Both the position numbers and the translations under genes were made by a program. The notes below the pieces were generated by a model, which worked only from the letters and a program-made list of their open reading frames with translations, did not search any database and was not told the origin of the DNA. From Pseudomonas fildesensis (GTDB lineage Bacteria; Pseudomonadota; Gammaproteobacteria; Pseudomonadales; Pseudomonadaceae), in contig NZ_LFMW01000018.1 in NCBI RefSeq assembly GCF_001050345.1, positions 62,001-126,000 of the forward strand: a DNA stretch of 64,000 bases, written 5' to 3'. Positions 1 to 8,514 of this stretch are shown piece by piece (position 1 is the first letter of the stretch; every line of letters begins with the position of its first letter).

Positions 1-884
1 TTAGGCGACGGCCTCCTATGGTTCCGCTCTTACAGCGGGTCACTTTTGGAAAGACCCAAAAGTAACCAAAAGGTCTTCGCCCCACCACTCGGCACCTCGC
101 CTAGGCTCGGTGTGCCCGCACGCAGGCTTGAATCCGTGGGCCGCCGCGATGGGCCATCCTTGGCCCAGCGCGGCTAACCCGGCGTCCTGCCGGGTTACCC
201 ACGGATTCAAACCTGCGTGCGGCCAGCGTGGTTAACGGGGCGCTTCAGATCAAGATCAACAGCAGATCAAAAGCAGAGCACGGCGGCCTAGTAGCCGACC
301 TGAGTGGTAGAAGCAAAGGCCAGATCAACAGCGGCGGTGTGCTTTTGATTTGATGTATGGAGATCCAAATGTGGGAGGCGGGTGCGTTGCAACGACTCGA
401 CTTGCTCCCCATTGCAGTGGGTCAGCTATAAATAAGCTGGCTGACACACTGCAATGGGGAGCAAGTCGAATCTTCGCACCGCCCCTCCCACATAAACCGA
501 GATCGGCTTCCGGTATCAGGTCGGCTGTCAGGCCGCCTCGGCTTTGCTTTTGACCTACACCACTCAGGTCGGCTACCAGGCCGCCGTGCTCTGCTTTTGA
601 TCTGTTCTTGATCTTGATCTTAGGCGCCCCGTTAACCACGCTGGCCGAACGCAGGTATTACGGAGCGGGTAAACCGGCAGGACGCCGGTTTAGCCGCGAC
701 GGGGCAGGGACGCCCCGTCGCGGCGGCCCGCTTCGTGATGCCGGAGTGAGGGCACACCGAGCCTAAGCGAGGTGCCGAGTGGTGGGGCAAGAGCCCTTTT
801 GGTTACTTTTGGCTGGGCCGGCATTCCGGGCTCTTTTCCAAAAGTGACCCGCCGTAAGGGCGGAACCATAGGAGGCCGTTGCCG
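1..884. repeat. Large nested imperfect palindrome (about 880 bp)
   Basis: The two ends are inverted copies. Left-end motifs such as ACGGCCTCCTATGGTTCCG and CCACCACTCGGCACCTCGCC reappear as reverse complements near 870 and 760. Further inward, the stretch at about 235-330 (gatcaagatcaacagcagat, agcagagcacggcggcct) is mirrored at about 540-640. A REPIN-like hairpin sits at the centre. The arms are interrupted by smaller local hairpins, for example around 143-172 and 690-722. No convincing gene lies inside; the short reading frames there are products of the palindrome. It may be a composite of repeat elements inserted into one another. Its left edge may lie just outside the window. Confidence 0.75.
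370..492. repeat. REPIN-like hairpin at the palindrome centre
   Basis: It begins tgtgggaggcgg and ends ccgcccctcccaca. Internal arms (cgacttgctccccattgcag and its complement) flank a short AT-rich loop near 430. The ends match the group I REP type of P. fluorescens, arranged as an inverted doublet. Confidence 0.65.
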
Positions 885-933
885 AAACAACGGATATGCA
901 CACAGCGGTCCCGCAACGCCTGCGATAGCGACC

Positions 934-2487
934 TTAACCCTTGCGCACCCGCAAGCACCGCCACAACGCCACAACCATCAATACACTGACCAGCGCCCAA
1001 CCCCATGCCTGCTGGTTCAGCAACCCTTCGCGGTACAGCTGCGGCGCAATGCCCGCACCGATAATGAAGGCCAGCAGCGCAATCTCCCTCCGTGGCCCGG
1101 TCACCGGGCGAACCAGGTACACCAGGGCCGGCAGCACCAGCGCCGCACTCGGGAAGCTGCGGTAGCGCGGGTCAAACACCAGCGCCAGCATCATCACGGC
1201 ACCGGCAAACCCGGCGATTGCCACCAGCCAGCCCGCACGTTGCTCCAGCCAGTTGAAGGCCCGCTCGCGCCAACCGTCCCGGGCACTCAGGGCCAGGGCG
1301 GCGTGGGCCAGTACCAGCAGGTTCAACACCATCAGCAATCCGGCCCAGACCCATTCGTCGTTGAAGCGCGCGGTCACGCGGGTCAGTTCGGCCCAGGTGC
1401 CAATCGAACAGGCTGCCACTGCACCCAGCAGCGGCAGGGCAAACGCGGCACGGGTTGTGCGAACACGCCCACCCAGCACCAACGTGCCCAGCAGAATAAT
1501 CCCGCCGACGCCCAACCAAAGCGGCCAGTACGGCACGTTGGTCACCGGGCCGGCGAGGATGCCCTTGTCCTGGCGATCTGCATCGAACAAGCCCCAGTAA
1601 CCGCCGACGGCACCCTCACTGGCACGCTTCCACGGCTGGTCAAAGGCTTCGATCAGGTTGTAATGCCAGCCATTGGCTTCGGCCATGGCCACGAAACCGC
1701 GCATGAATTTGGCCTCATTGACCCGGCTCGGTACGGCAGTTTCGCGCTGGCGGCCTTCGCTGGGCCAGCCGGTTTCGCCGATCATCACGTCCTTGGGCGC
1801 GAACTTGTTGCCGAACGTCTGGCGTACATCGCCGACATGCTTGAGCGCCTGGTCGATGCCCGACGGGTCATCTTCCCAGTACGGCAGCAGGTGAATCGTC
1901 AGGAAGTCCACCGCCGGTGCGATTTCCGGGTGTTGCAGCCAGAACTCCCAGACGTCGGCGTAGGTGACCGGCTGCTTGATCTGGCTTTTGACTTTATGGA
2001 TCAGCCTCACCAACTGCGTGGCCGTAACTTCCTTGCGCAGCAGGGCTTCGTTGCCGACGATCACCGAGGTCACCACATCCGGGTTGGCGTTGGCCGATGC
2101 GATCAGCAGGTCGACTTCCTTTTCAGTCGCCACCGGGTCACTGCTGACCCAGGCACCGGTCATCAACTTCAACCCATGCTTGCGCGCCAGGTCCGGCAAG
2201 GCTTCCAGGCCGGTCATGGAGTAGGTGCGGATGCATTCGAAACGGGTGGCCAGCAGGGCCAGGTCGGCGTCCATGCGCTCGGGGCGCAGCGTGAACGGCT
2301 GGTCGAAGGGTGATTGGTCCTTGTCGAACGGCGTGTAGGACGCACATTGCAGCTTGTGGCTGGCGCTGGCGACGTCCGGCAACACGACTGGCCGGCCAAG
2401 GCCGTACCAGTAGCCGACAAGGGCCAGCAGGCCGAGGATCAAGGCGAAGAAATAGGGCAGGGCAGGGAAGCGGGCATTCGCGGGCAT
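934..2487 (-). CDS. GH17-family membrane glucan synthase/transglycosylase
   Basis: This is a two-part protein of about 517 residues. One TM helix near the N-terminus (ALPYFFALILGLLALVGYW) is followed by a periplasmic domain of about 300 residues with glycoside hydrolase family 17 features: VIVGNEALLR, carrying the acid/base glutamate, and MIGETGWPSEGR, carrying the nucleophile glutamate. The C-terminal third holds about six TM helices. Proteins of this build in Pseudomonas are annotated as beta-1,6- or beta-1,3-glucan synthases or transferases that shape periplasmic cyclic glucans; the precise linkage is not readable here. I chose the ATG at 2487 because the conserved protein begins at MPANARFPALPYFF. 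ATGs at 2520 and 2556 are in frame, and 2520 has a GGGTAAG upstream. It is a single gene, divergent from betX. Confidence 0.8.
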   Translation of the reverse strand: MPANARFPALPYFFALILGLLALVGYWYGLGRPVVLPDVASASHKLQCASYTPFDKDQSPFDQPFTLRPERMDADLALLATRFECIRTYSMTGLEALPDLARKHGLKLMTGAWVSSDPVATEKEVDLLIASANANPDVVTSVIVGNEALLRKEVTATQLVRLIHKVKSQIKQPVTYADVWEFWLQHPEIAPAVDFLTIHLLPYWEDDPSGIDQALKHVGDVRQTFGNKFAPKDVMIGETGWPSEGRQRETAVPSRVNEAKFMRGFVAMAEANGWHYNLIEAFDQPWKRASEGAVGGYWGLFDADRQDKGILAGPVTNVPYWPLWLGVGGIILLGTLVLGGRVRTTRAAFALPLLGAVAACSIGTWAELTRVTARFNDEWVWAGLLMVLNLLVLAHAALALSARDGWRERAFNWLEQRAGWLVAIAGFAGAVMMLALVFDPRYRSFPSAALVLPALVYLVRPVTGPRREIALLAFIIGAGIAPQLYREGLLNQQAWGWALVSVLMVVALWRCLRVRKG

Positions 2488-2819
2488 GGTCGGCTTATCT
2501 GGGGGAGCAAAGGCGCGCATCTTACCCGGATTCAGGCCGTCCCAGTGGGGCTGCATAATTTAGACATGCAAAGTTCGGGCGGGATTTGGACGGTATGTCC
2601 TACAAAACGGCTTGCTGGCGATGTGATGTCGTTTCTTGCTTACCTGAGGTCGCTGACAGAGCAGGTCGAAGACCCCGGCAGGTTGATGATCGAAGTGTCA
2701 GCACTCCACTGATGCCGCCGCCACCGGATCGATGCGCGTGAAGGGCGCGCGGTGCACCACATAACAACAGGTTGACGTCGCTCGACATCCGTCGGGCGCA
2801 GCACTTTCGGGGAAGTACG
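2488..2819. other. Intergenic region between the GH17 gene and betX
   Basis: This 332-bp gap between two divergent genes must hold both promoters. A TTGACG at about 2772-2777 is the only -35-like hexamer I noticed on the + strand, and it lacks a good -10 at 16-18 bp. I see no RNA gene or repeat here. Confidence 0.4.
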
Positions 2820-3671
2820 ATGAAGATGCGACGACTCTTGGGCGCAGCTGCCACTCTGGTAGTTGCGATGAGCTCCACACTGGCCAGCGCCGACAGCAAA
2901 ACCCTGAGCATCGGCTACGTGGATGGTTGGTCCGACAGCGTTGCCACCACACACGTGGCGGCAGAGGTGATCAAGCAAAAGCTCGGTTATGACGTGAAAC
3001 TGCAAGCGGTCGCCACCGGGATCATGTGGCAGGGTGTCGCCACCGGCAAACTCGACGCGATGCTGTCGGCCTGGCTGCCTGTGACCCACGGTGAGTACTG
3101 GACCAAGAACAAGGACAAAGTGGTCGACTACGGCCCCAACTTCAAGGATGCGAAGATCGGCTTGATCGTGCCGGAGTACGTCAAGGCCAAGTCCATCGAA
3201 GACCTCAAGACCGACACCACCTTCAAGAACAAAATCGTCGGTATCGACGCCGGTTCAGGCGTGATGCTCAAGACCGACGAAGCCATCAAGGCCTATGGCC
3301 TGGACTACAAGCTGCAAGCCAGCTCCGGCGCTGCGATGATCGCCGAACTGACCCGTGCCGAAGACAAACAGGAATCCATTGCGGTCACCGGTTGGGTACC
3401 ACACTGGATGTTCGCCAAGTGGAAACTGCGGTTCCTGGACGATCCAAAAGGGATTTACGGTGCTGCTGAAACCGTCAACAGTATCGGCAGCAAGGGCCTG
3501 GAGAAGAAAGCGCCGGAAGTCGTGGCGTTCCTGAAGAAGTTCCAGTGGGCCTCCAAGGATGAAATCGGCGAAGTCATGCTCGCCATCCAGGAAGGCGCCA
3601 AGCCGGATGCCGCCGCCAAGGATTGGGTAGCCAAGCACCCTGAGCGAGTGGCTGAGTGGCTCGCTAAATAA
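2820..3671 (+). CDS. betX: Glycine betaine-binding periplasmic protein (BetX/OpuAC type)
   Basis: This is a substrate-binding protein of the OpuAC family, 283 residues. It has a Sec signal peptide (MKMRRLLGAAATL...ASA, predicted cleavage after residue 24). The mature part starts with IGYVDGWSDSVATTHVAAEV, typical of quaternary-amine binders, and has conserved tryptophans (W37, plus IMWQGVATG, SAWLP and TGWVPHWMF) able to form an aromatic cage for a trimethylammonium group. No permease or ATPase gene is nearby, so it is an orphan binding protein. In Pseudomonas, BetX is known to deliver betaine to the separately encoded Cbc transporter. The start at 2820 is set by GGGGAAG 5 bp upstream; a longer frame from 2772 lacks a ribosome site and would bury the signal peptide. 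As I recall, the order betX-DUF485-actP matches PA3236-PA3235-PA3234. Confidence 0.88.
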   Translation: MKMRRLLGAAATLVVAMSSTLASADSKTLSIGYVDGWSDSVATTHVAAEVIKQKLGYDVKLQAVATGIMWQGVATGKLDAMLSAWLPVTHGEYWTKNKDKVVDYGPNFKDAKIGLIVPEYVKAKSIEDLKTDTTFKNKIVGIDAGSGVMLKTDEAIKAYGLDYKLQASSGAAMIAELTRAEDKQESIAVTGWVPHWMFAKWKLRFLDDPKGIYGAAETVNSIGSKGLEKKAPEVVAFLKKFQWASKDEIGEVMLAIQEGAKPDAAAKDWVAKHPERVAEWLAK

Positions 3672-3678
3672 CACCACC

Positions 3679-3767
3679 TGTGGGAGGGGGCTTGCTCCCG
3701 ATTGCATCACCGCGAAGTACCTGAAGCACCGCGGTGAATGCATCGGGAGCAAGCCCTCTCCCCCGCA
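3679..3767. repeat. REPIN (group I type) downstream of betX
   Basis: The left part tgtgggagggggcttgctcc is answered by the inverted catcgggagcaagccctctc. An inner stem is formed by tcaccgcg and cgcggtga. It follows the betX stop by 8 bp and may act as a transcription or mRNA-stability barrier. Confidence 0.8.
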
Positions 3768-3877
3768 AGCCTCGCCCCCCGCAATTGTTTCTGCGCCCCC
3801 GCAAACCCTCGCTACACTCCCTCTACTACTAAGGTCGTCTGGAACCTGTCCCGCAGCCGCATACAGTGGATACGTTC

Positions 3878-3913
3878 CAATAATAAAAAAGCTGTGCTGC
3901 GAGGATAAAAACA
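3878..3913 (+). promoter_or_regulatory. A-rich leader, candidate Hfq/Crc target
   Basis: The leader of the DUF485 gene contains AATAATAAAAAA, then a GAGG ribosome site and ATAAAAACA up to the ATG. Hfq with Crc represses carbon-uptake genes in Pseudomonas by binding A-rich AAnAAnAA-like motifs around the start codon. Acetate uptake would be a logical target. This is inference from sequence only. Confidence 0.4.
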
Positions 3914-4225
3914 ATGAACGACAGCATTTACCTCTCGATTCAAAACAGCCCGCGCTTCAAGGAGCTGGTAAGAAAAAGGGAAAGGTTCGCCTGGATTCTC
4001 TCGGCGATCATGCTTGGGCTGTACTCCGGATTCATCCTGTTGATTGCCTATGGGCCACAAGTGCTGGGGGCCAAACTCAGCCCCGGTTCGTCCATTACCT
4101 GGGGGATCCCTATCGGGGTCGGGCTGATTCTCTCGGCCTTTGTCCTCACCGGCATCTACGTACGACGCGCCAACGGCGAATTCGACGACCTGAACAATGC
4201 GATTCTCAAGGAGGCTGCGCAATGA
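3914..4225 (+). CDS. DUF485 inner-membrane protein (YjcH type), partner of acetate permease
   Basis: A 103-residue protein with two TM helices (about 26-48 and 62-82) joined by a short loop containing LGAKLSPGSS. It begins with the DUF485 pattern of IQNSPRFKELVRKRERFAW. Such proteins are encoded almost always just before an acetate or related SSS-family permease and are thought to assist it; the molecular role is not settled. GAGG lies 9 bp before the ATG. The stop overlaps the actP start by 4 bases (ATGA), so translation is probably coupled. Confidence 0.9.
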   Translation: MNDSIYLSIQNSPRFKELVRKRERFAWILSAIMLGLYSGFILLIAYGPQVLGAKLSPGSSITWGIPIGVGLILSAFVLTGIYVRRANGEFDDLNNAILKEAAQ

Positions 4226-5880
4226 TTCGTCGTCTATTGGCTGTATTCGGCGCTTCGGTCTTCGCGCCCGCTGTATGGGCTGCGGATGCATTGACCGGTG
4301 AAGTGCACAAACAACCGCTGAATATTCCAGCGATCCTGATGTTCGTGGCCTTTGTGGGCGCAACGTTGTGCATCACCTACTGGGCGTCCAAGCGCAACAA
4401 CTCGGCGGCCGACTACTATGCGGCCGGCGGCAAGATCACCGGTTTCCAGAACGGCCTGGCGATTGCCGGCGACTACATGTCGGCCGCGTCCTTCCTGGGG
4501 ATTTCCGCCCTGGTATACACCTCCGGCTACGACGGCCTGATCTACTCGATCGGCTTCCTGGTGGGCTGGCCGATCATTCTGTTCCTGATCGCCGAGCGCC
4601 TGCGTAACCTGGGTAAATACACCTTTGCCGACGTGGCGTCCTACCGCCTCGGGCAAACCCAGATCCGCAGCCTGTCGGCGTGTGGTTCCCTGGTGGTAGT
4701 GGCGTTCTACTTGATCGCGCAGATGGTGGGTGCGGGCAAGCTGATCCAGTTGCTGTTCGGCCTGGATTACCATGTGGCAGTGATCCTGGTAGGGATCCTG
4801 ATGTGCATGTACGTGCTGTTCGGCGGCATGCTGGCGACCACGTGGGTGCAGATCATCAAGGCAGTGTTGCTGCTGTCCGGTGCCTCTTTCATGGCGCTGA
4901 TGGTGATGAAACACGTCAACTTCGACTTCAACATGCTGTTCTCCGAGGCGATCAAGGTTCACCCTAAAGGTGAAGCGATCATGAGCCCCGGCGGCTTGGT
5001 GAAAGACCCGATATCCGCATTCTCCCTGGGCCTGGCACTGATGTTCGGTACCGCCGGCCTGCCGCACATCCTGATGCGCTTCTTCACTGTGAGCGACGCC
5101 AAGGAAGCGCGTAAGAGCGTGCTGTATGCCACTGGCTTCATCGGCTACTTCTATATCCTGACCTTTATCATCGGCTTCGGCGCGATCCTGCTGGTCAGCA
5201 CCAACCCGGCGTTCAAGGATGCTGCGGGTGCCTTGCTGGGCGGTAACAACATGGCGGCGGTGCACCTGGCCGACGCGGTGGGCGGCAGTATCTTCCTGGG
5301 CTTCATCTCGGCCGTGGCGTTTGCCACCATTCTGGCAGTGGTTGCCGGTCTGACCCTGGCGGGTGCTTCGGCGGTTTCCCATGACCTGTATGCCAGCGTG
5401 ATCAAGAAAGGCAAGGCGAACGACAAGGATGAGATTCGTGTATCGAAGATCACCACCATCGCCCTGGCAGTGCTGGCTATTGGCTTGGGCATCCTGTTTG
5501 AAAGCCAGAACATTGCGTTCATGGTCGGCCTGGCATTCTCGATTGCCGCCAGCTGTAACTTCCCGGTGCTGCTGCTTTCCATGTACTGGAAAAACCTCAC
5601 CACCCGTGGCGCGATGATTGGTGGCTGGTTGGGCTTGATCAGTGCCGTTGGCCTGATGGTCCTTGGTCCAACCATCTGGGTCTCGATCCTGCACCATGAG
5701 AAAGCGATCTTCCCGTACGAATACCCGGCGCTGTTCTCGATGATCATTGCGTTCGTGGGTATCTGGTTCTTCTCCATCACCGACAAGTCGGCGGCGGCAG
5801 TCAAGGAACGTGCGTTGTTCTTCCCGCAGTTTGTGCGTTCGCAGACTGGCCTGGGGGCGAGTGGGGCGGTTTCTCACTAA
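4222..5880 (+). CDS. actP: Cation/acetate symporter ActP
   Basis: A 552-residue sodium:solute symporter (SSS family) that brings acetate and related short carboxylates into the cytoplasm. It starts with a cleavable signal-like segment (MIRRLLAVFGASVFAPAVWA), as ActP proteins do, followed by about 13 TM helices. Family features include the unwound-helix region NGLAIAGDYMSAASFLGISA and the conserved GGMLATTWVQIIKAVLLLSG. GGAGG sits 7 bp upstream of the start. It is co-transcribed with the DUF485 gene. In pseudomonads acetate uptake is under the CrbS/CrbR two-component system, which is not encoded in this window. Confidence 0.93.
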   Translation: MIRRLLAVFGASVFAPAVWAADALTGEVHKQPLNIPAILMFVAFVGATLCITYWASKRNNSAADYYAAGGKITGFQNGLAIAGDYMSAASFLGISALVYTSGYDGLIYSIGFLVGWPIILFLIAERLRNLGKYTFADVASYRLGQTQIRSLSACGSLVVVAFYLIAQMVGAGKLIQLLFGLDYHVAVILVGILMCMYVLFGGMLATTWVQIIKAVLLLSGASFMALMVMKHVNFDFNMLFSEAIKVHPKGEAIMSPGGLVKDPISAFSLGLALMFGTAGLPHILMRFFTVSDAKEARKSVLYATGFIGYFYILTFIIGFGAILLVSTNPAFKDAAGALLGGNNMAAVHLADAVGGSIFLGFISAVAFATILAVVAGLTLAGASAVSHDLYASVIKKGKANDKDEIRVSKITTIALAVLAIGLGILFESQNIAFMVGLAFSIAASCNFPVLLLSMYWKNLTTRGAMIGGWLGLISAVGLMVLGPTIWVSILHHEKAIFPYEYPALFSMIIAFVGIWFFSITDKSAAAVKERALFFPQFVRSQTGLGASGAVSH

Positions 5881-5897
5881 GGTTGTAGCTCGATAAG

Positions 5898-5931
5898 AAA
5901 TGCCCTGGTCGAAAGGCCGGGGCATTTTTTT
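5898..5931 (+). terminator. Rho-independent terminator after actP
   Basis: The stem aaatgccctgg / ccggggcattt with a small loop is followed by seven T residues, 18 bp after the actP stop. Confidence 0.85.
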
Positions 5932-5962
5932 GTCTGGGGGTTATGAGGTGCTTGTGCCAATG

Positions 5963-6047
5963 CCATCGGGGGCAAGCCCCCTCCCACAGTTAACCGAGTA
6001 CATCATTTGGAATGCAGTTCAATGTGGGAGGGGGCTTACCCCCGATG
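5963..6047. repeat. REPIN (group I type), outward arrangement
   Basis: catcgggggcaagccccctc is followed about 40 bp later by tgtgggagggggcttacccc, an inverted doublet. It lies between the convergent actP and gltA genes. Confidence 0.8.
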
Positions 6048-6070
6048 GTGGTAGATCAGTCGACACAAAT

Positions 6071-6101
6071 AAAAACGGCCTCCACTGAGGGAGGCCGTTT
6101 T
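6071..6101 (-). terminator. Terminator of gltA
   Basis: A perfect stem aacggcctcc / ggaggccgtt with a short loop; on the minus strand it ends in a T-run. It lies 20 bp beyond the gltA stop. Confidence 0.85.
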
Positions 6102-6120
6102 CGGTGCTGCTAAAAGGTGC

Positions 6121-7410
6121 TTACTTGCGATCTTCCAGCTTGGTAATGTCACGCGACTCGTAGCCGGTGTACAGCTGGCGCGGGCGGCCAATCTTGTACG
6201 GGCTGGAGAGCATTTCTTTCCAGTGGGAGATCCAGCCCACGGTCCGCGCCAGGGCGAAGATCACGGTGAACATGCTGGTTGGAATGCCGATCGCCTTGAG
6301 GATGATCCCCGAGTAGAAGTCGACGTTCGGGTACAGCGAGCGTTCGATGAAGTACGGGTCGGTCAGGGCGATCTCTTCCAGGCGCATGGCCAGTTCGAGT
6401 TGCGGATCGTTCTTGATGCCCAGTTCCTTCAACACTTCGTCGCAGGTCTTTTTCATCACGGTGGCGCGCGGGTCGCGGTTCTTGTAGACCCGGTGACCGA
6501 AGCCCATCAACTTGAACGGATCGTTCTTGTCCTTGGCCTTGGCGATGAACTTGTCGATGTTCGAGACATCGCCAATTTCATCCAGCATGGTCAATACCGC
6601 TTCGTTCGCACCGCCGTGGGCAGGGCCCCACAGTGCGGCGATACCGGCGGCGATACAGGCGAACGGGTTGGCACCCGAAGAGCCCGCCAGGCGCACGGTG
6701 GACGTGGAGGCGTTCTGCTCGTGGTCGGCGTGGAGGATGAAGATCCGGTCCATTGCCTTGGCGAGCACCGGGCTGATCGGTTTGATCTCGCACGGGGTGT
6801 TGAACATCATGTGCAGGAAGTTTTCCGCGTACGTCAGGTCGTTGCGCGGGTACATCATGGGTTGACCCATGGAGTACTTGTAAACCATTGCGGCCAGGGT
6901 CGGCATCTTGGCAACCAGGCGGATCGCGGAGATTTCGCGATGCTGCGGGTTATTGATGTCGAGGGAGTCGTGATAGAAGGCCGACAGGGCGCCAACCACG
7001 CCGCACATGACGGCCATCGGGTGGGCGTCGCGACGGAAACCGTTGAAGAAGGTCTTCAACTGCTCGTGAACCATGGTGTGGTTCTTCACAGTGCTGACGA
7101 ACTGGGCTTTCTGCTCGGCTGTTGGCAATTCGCCATTTAGCAGCAAGTAGCAGGTTTCCAGGTAGTCCGACTGTTCGGCGAGTTGCTCGATCGGGTAGCC
7201 GCGGTGAAGCAGAATGCCATTATCGCCATCGATATAGGTGATCTTCGACTCGCAAGAGGCGGTCGACATGAAACCTGGGTCGAATGTGAAACGGCCCGTG
7301 GCCGTCAGGCCCCGTACGTCGATAACATCGGGACCAACGGTGCCGGTTAAAATGGGCAGCTCGACGGGGGCTGCGCCCTCGATGATCAACTGCGCTTTTT
7401 TGTCAGCCAT
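6121..7410 (-). CDS. gltA: Citrate synthase (type II)
   Basis: This enzyme condenses oxaloacetate with acetyl-CoA to give citrate in the cytoplasm, the entry step of the TCA cycle. At 429 residues it is the normal length for the hexameric, NADH-sensitive type II enzyme of Gram-negative bacteria. The catalytic residues are present: H265 in WGPAHGGANE, H306 in GFGHRVYK and D364 in PNVDFYSG. The N-terminal extension (residues 1-60, with zinc-type Cys in TASCESK) is also typical. It is divergent from the sdh-suc operon, sharing the 364-bp control region, and has its own promoter and terminator. Confidence 0.97.
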   Translation of the reverse strand: MADKKAQLIIEGAAPVELPILTGTVGPDVIDVRGLTATGRFTFDPGFMSTASCESKITYIDGDNGILLHRGYPIEQLAEQSDYLETCYLLLNGELPTAEQKAQFVSTVKNHTMVHEQLKTFFNGFRRDAHPMAVMCGVVGALSAFYHDSLDINNPQHREISAIRLVAKMPTLAAMVYKYSMGQPMMYPRNDLTYAENFLHMMFNTPCEIKPISPVLAKAMDRIFILHADHEQNASTSTVRLAGSSGANPFACIAAGIAALWGPAHGGANEAVLTMLDEIGDVSNIDKFIAKAKDKNDPFKLMGFGHRVYKNRDPRATVMKKTCDEVLKELGIKNDPQLELAMRLEEIALTDPYFIERSLYPNVDFYSGIILKAIGIPTSMFTVIFALARTVGWISHWKEMLSSPYKIGRPRQLYTGYESRDITKLEDRK

Positions 7411-7468
7411 GTGGCCTCCTATTTATGCTTCAAATCATCAGACAGACCCCCCACGCAGGGCCCGCACC

Positions 7469-7496
7469 ACTATAGTGAGATAAATTCAGATGTCAA
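7469..7496 (-). promoter_or_regulatory. Sigma-70 promoter of gltA
   Basis: On the minus strand there is a perfect -35 TTGACA (7491-7496), a 16-bp spacer and TATAGT (7469-7474). The predicted leader is about 50 nt. Confidence 0.75.
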
Positions 7497-7610
7497 TTTG
7501 CCTAAAGTCTTGCTCCAGAAGGCTTTAACCGTACTTTTTCCTCGAAATTGACTGCCGTTTACGCCTTTTAGACCGCCAGCGCAATCAGCTATTAGGGTGA
7601 GGTGCGCGCG

Positions 7611-7639
7611 TTGTCATTAGTAACCTAACTGTCTATACT
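7611..7639 (+). promoter_or_regulatory. Sigma-70 promoter of the sdh-suc operon
   Basis: TTGTCA (7611-7616), a 17-bp spacer, then TATACT (7634-7639). This gives a leader of about 130 nt before sdhC, long enough for post-transcriptional control. The leader itself shows no clear riboswitch or terminator. Confidence 0.7.
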
Positions 7640-7774
7640 CGGCCACCGACCGCCAAGGGCTTTTGGGCTTGCTTTCATTGGGGGTCGCACTCCCTGGGTG
7701 GTGCTTACCTGACCAGTGCACTCCCCAACAACTTTGCCCTGATTGTTAGGGGCTCTTCAGTGTGAAAAAAAGCC

Positions 7775-8149
7775 GTGAATAGCCAACGACCTGTAAACCT
7801 AGACCTAAGGACCATCAAACTCCCCATCACCGGCGTTACGTCGTTCCTGCACCGTGTTTCCGGCATCATCCTGTTCCTTGGCCTGGGCATCATGCTTTAT
7901 GCATTGAGCAACTCCCTGGATTCCGAGGAAGGTTTTGCCGAGGTGAAGGCATGCTTGACCAGTCCGCTGGCCAAGTTCGTAGCATGGGGTCTCCTGTCCG
8001 CTCTGCTGTATCACTTGGTAGCCGGCGTGCGCCACTTGATCATGGATATGGGCATCGGTGAGACGCTGGAAGGCGGCCGCCTGGGCTCGAAAATCGTCAT
8101 CGCCATTTCCGTGGTGCTGATCGTTCTGGCAGGAGTTTGGATATGGTAA
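7775..8149 (+). CDS. sdhC: Succinate dehydrogenase cytochrome b556 subunit
   Basis: This is one of the two membrane anchors of complex II, which carries electrons from succinate to ubiquinone. It is 124 residues with three TM helices (about 25-48, 68-90 and 105-123). The SdhC signature SFLHRVSGIILF is at 23-34 and the haem-ligand region LLYHLVAGVRHLIMDMG at 78-94. It starts with GTG at 7775: an upstream GTG at 7762 is out of frame and soon stops, and no ATG fits. The ribosome site is weak, which may keep translation low. It overlaps the sdhD start by 7 bases. Confidence 0.95.
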   Translation: MNSQRPVNLDLRTIKLPITGVTSFLHRVSGIILFLGLGIMLYALSNSLDSEEGFAEVKACLTSPLAKFVAWGLLSALLYHLVAGVRHLIMDMGIGETLEGGRLGSKIVIAISVVLIVLAGVWIW

Positions 8150-8511
8150 CCAGCGTTACGAACCTATCGCGTTCGGGCCTCTATGACTGGATGGCGCAGC
8201 GTGTGTCTGCGGTCGTTCTCGCGGCTTATTTCATCTTCCTGATCGGATACCTCGTCGCAAACCCGGGCATTGGCTATGAGCAATGGCACGGCCTGTTCTC
8301 CCATAATGCGATGCGAATCTTCAGTCTGCTGGCCCTTGTTGCCCTCGGCGCACACGCCTGGGTTGGCATGTGGACCATCGCGACCGATTACCTGACGCCG
8401 ATGGCGCTGGGCAAGTCCGCGACTGCAGTCCGTTTCCTCTTCCAGGCAGTATGCGGCGTCGCGATGTTCGCTTACTTCGTCTGGGGTGTGCAGATTCTTT
8501 GGGGTATCTGA
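8143..8511 (+). CDS. sdhD: Succinate dehydrogenase membrane anchor subunit
   Basis: The second hydrophobic anchor of complex II, 122 residues with three TM helices. It carries the SdhD pattern SGLYDWMAQRVSAVVLAAY and the quinone/haem-side segment LGAHAWVGMWTIATDYL, with the likely haem histidine. The start is taken as the ATG at 8143, which has AGGAG 7 bp upstream; an in-frame TTG at 8137 is less likely. The reading frame overlaps the end of sdhC, so the two anchors are probably made in equal amounts by coupling. Confidence 0.95.
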   Translation: MVTSVTNLSRSGLYDWMAQRVSAVVLAAYFIFLIGYLVANPGIGYEQWHGLFSHNAMRIFSLLALVALGAHAWVGMWTIATDYLTPMALGKSATAVRFLFQAVCGVAMFAYFVWGVQILWGI

Positions 8512-8514
8512 TTC

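Noticed and set aside
325..639. Open frames on both strands inside the left-end palindrome
   Set aside because: They mirror each other because of the inverted repeat, lack ribosome sites and resemble no protein.
772..2313. 513-codon frame on the + strand over the GH17 gene
   Set aside because: Antisense shadow of a clear family member; its composition (Gln/His/Arg-rich) is typical of reversed GC-rich coding sequence.
4234..5925. 563-codon frame antisense to actP
   Set aside because: Shadow frame; actP has all family motifs and a good start.
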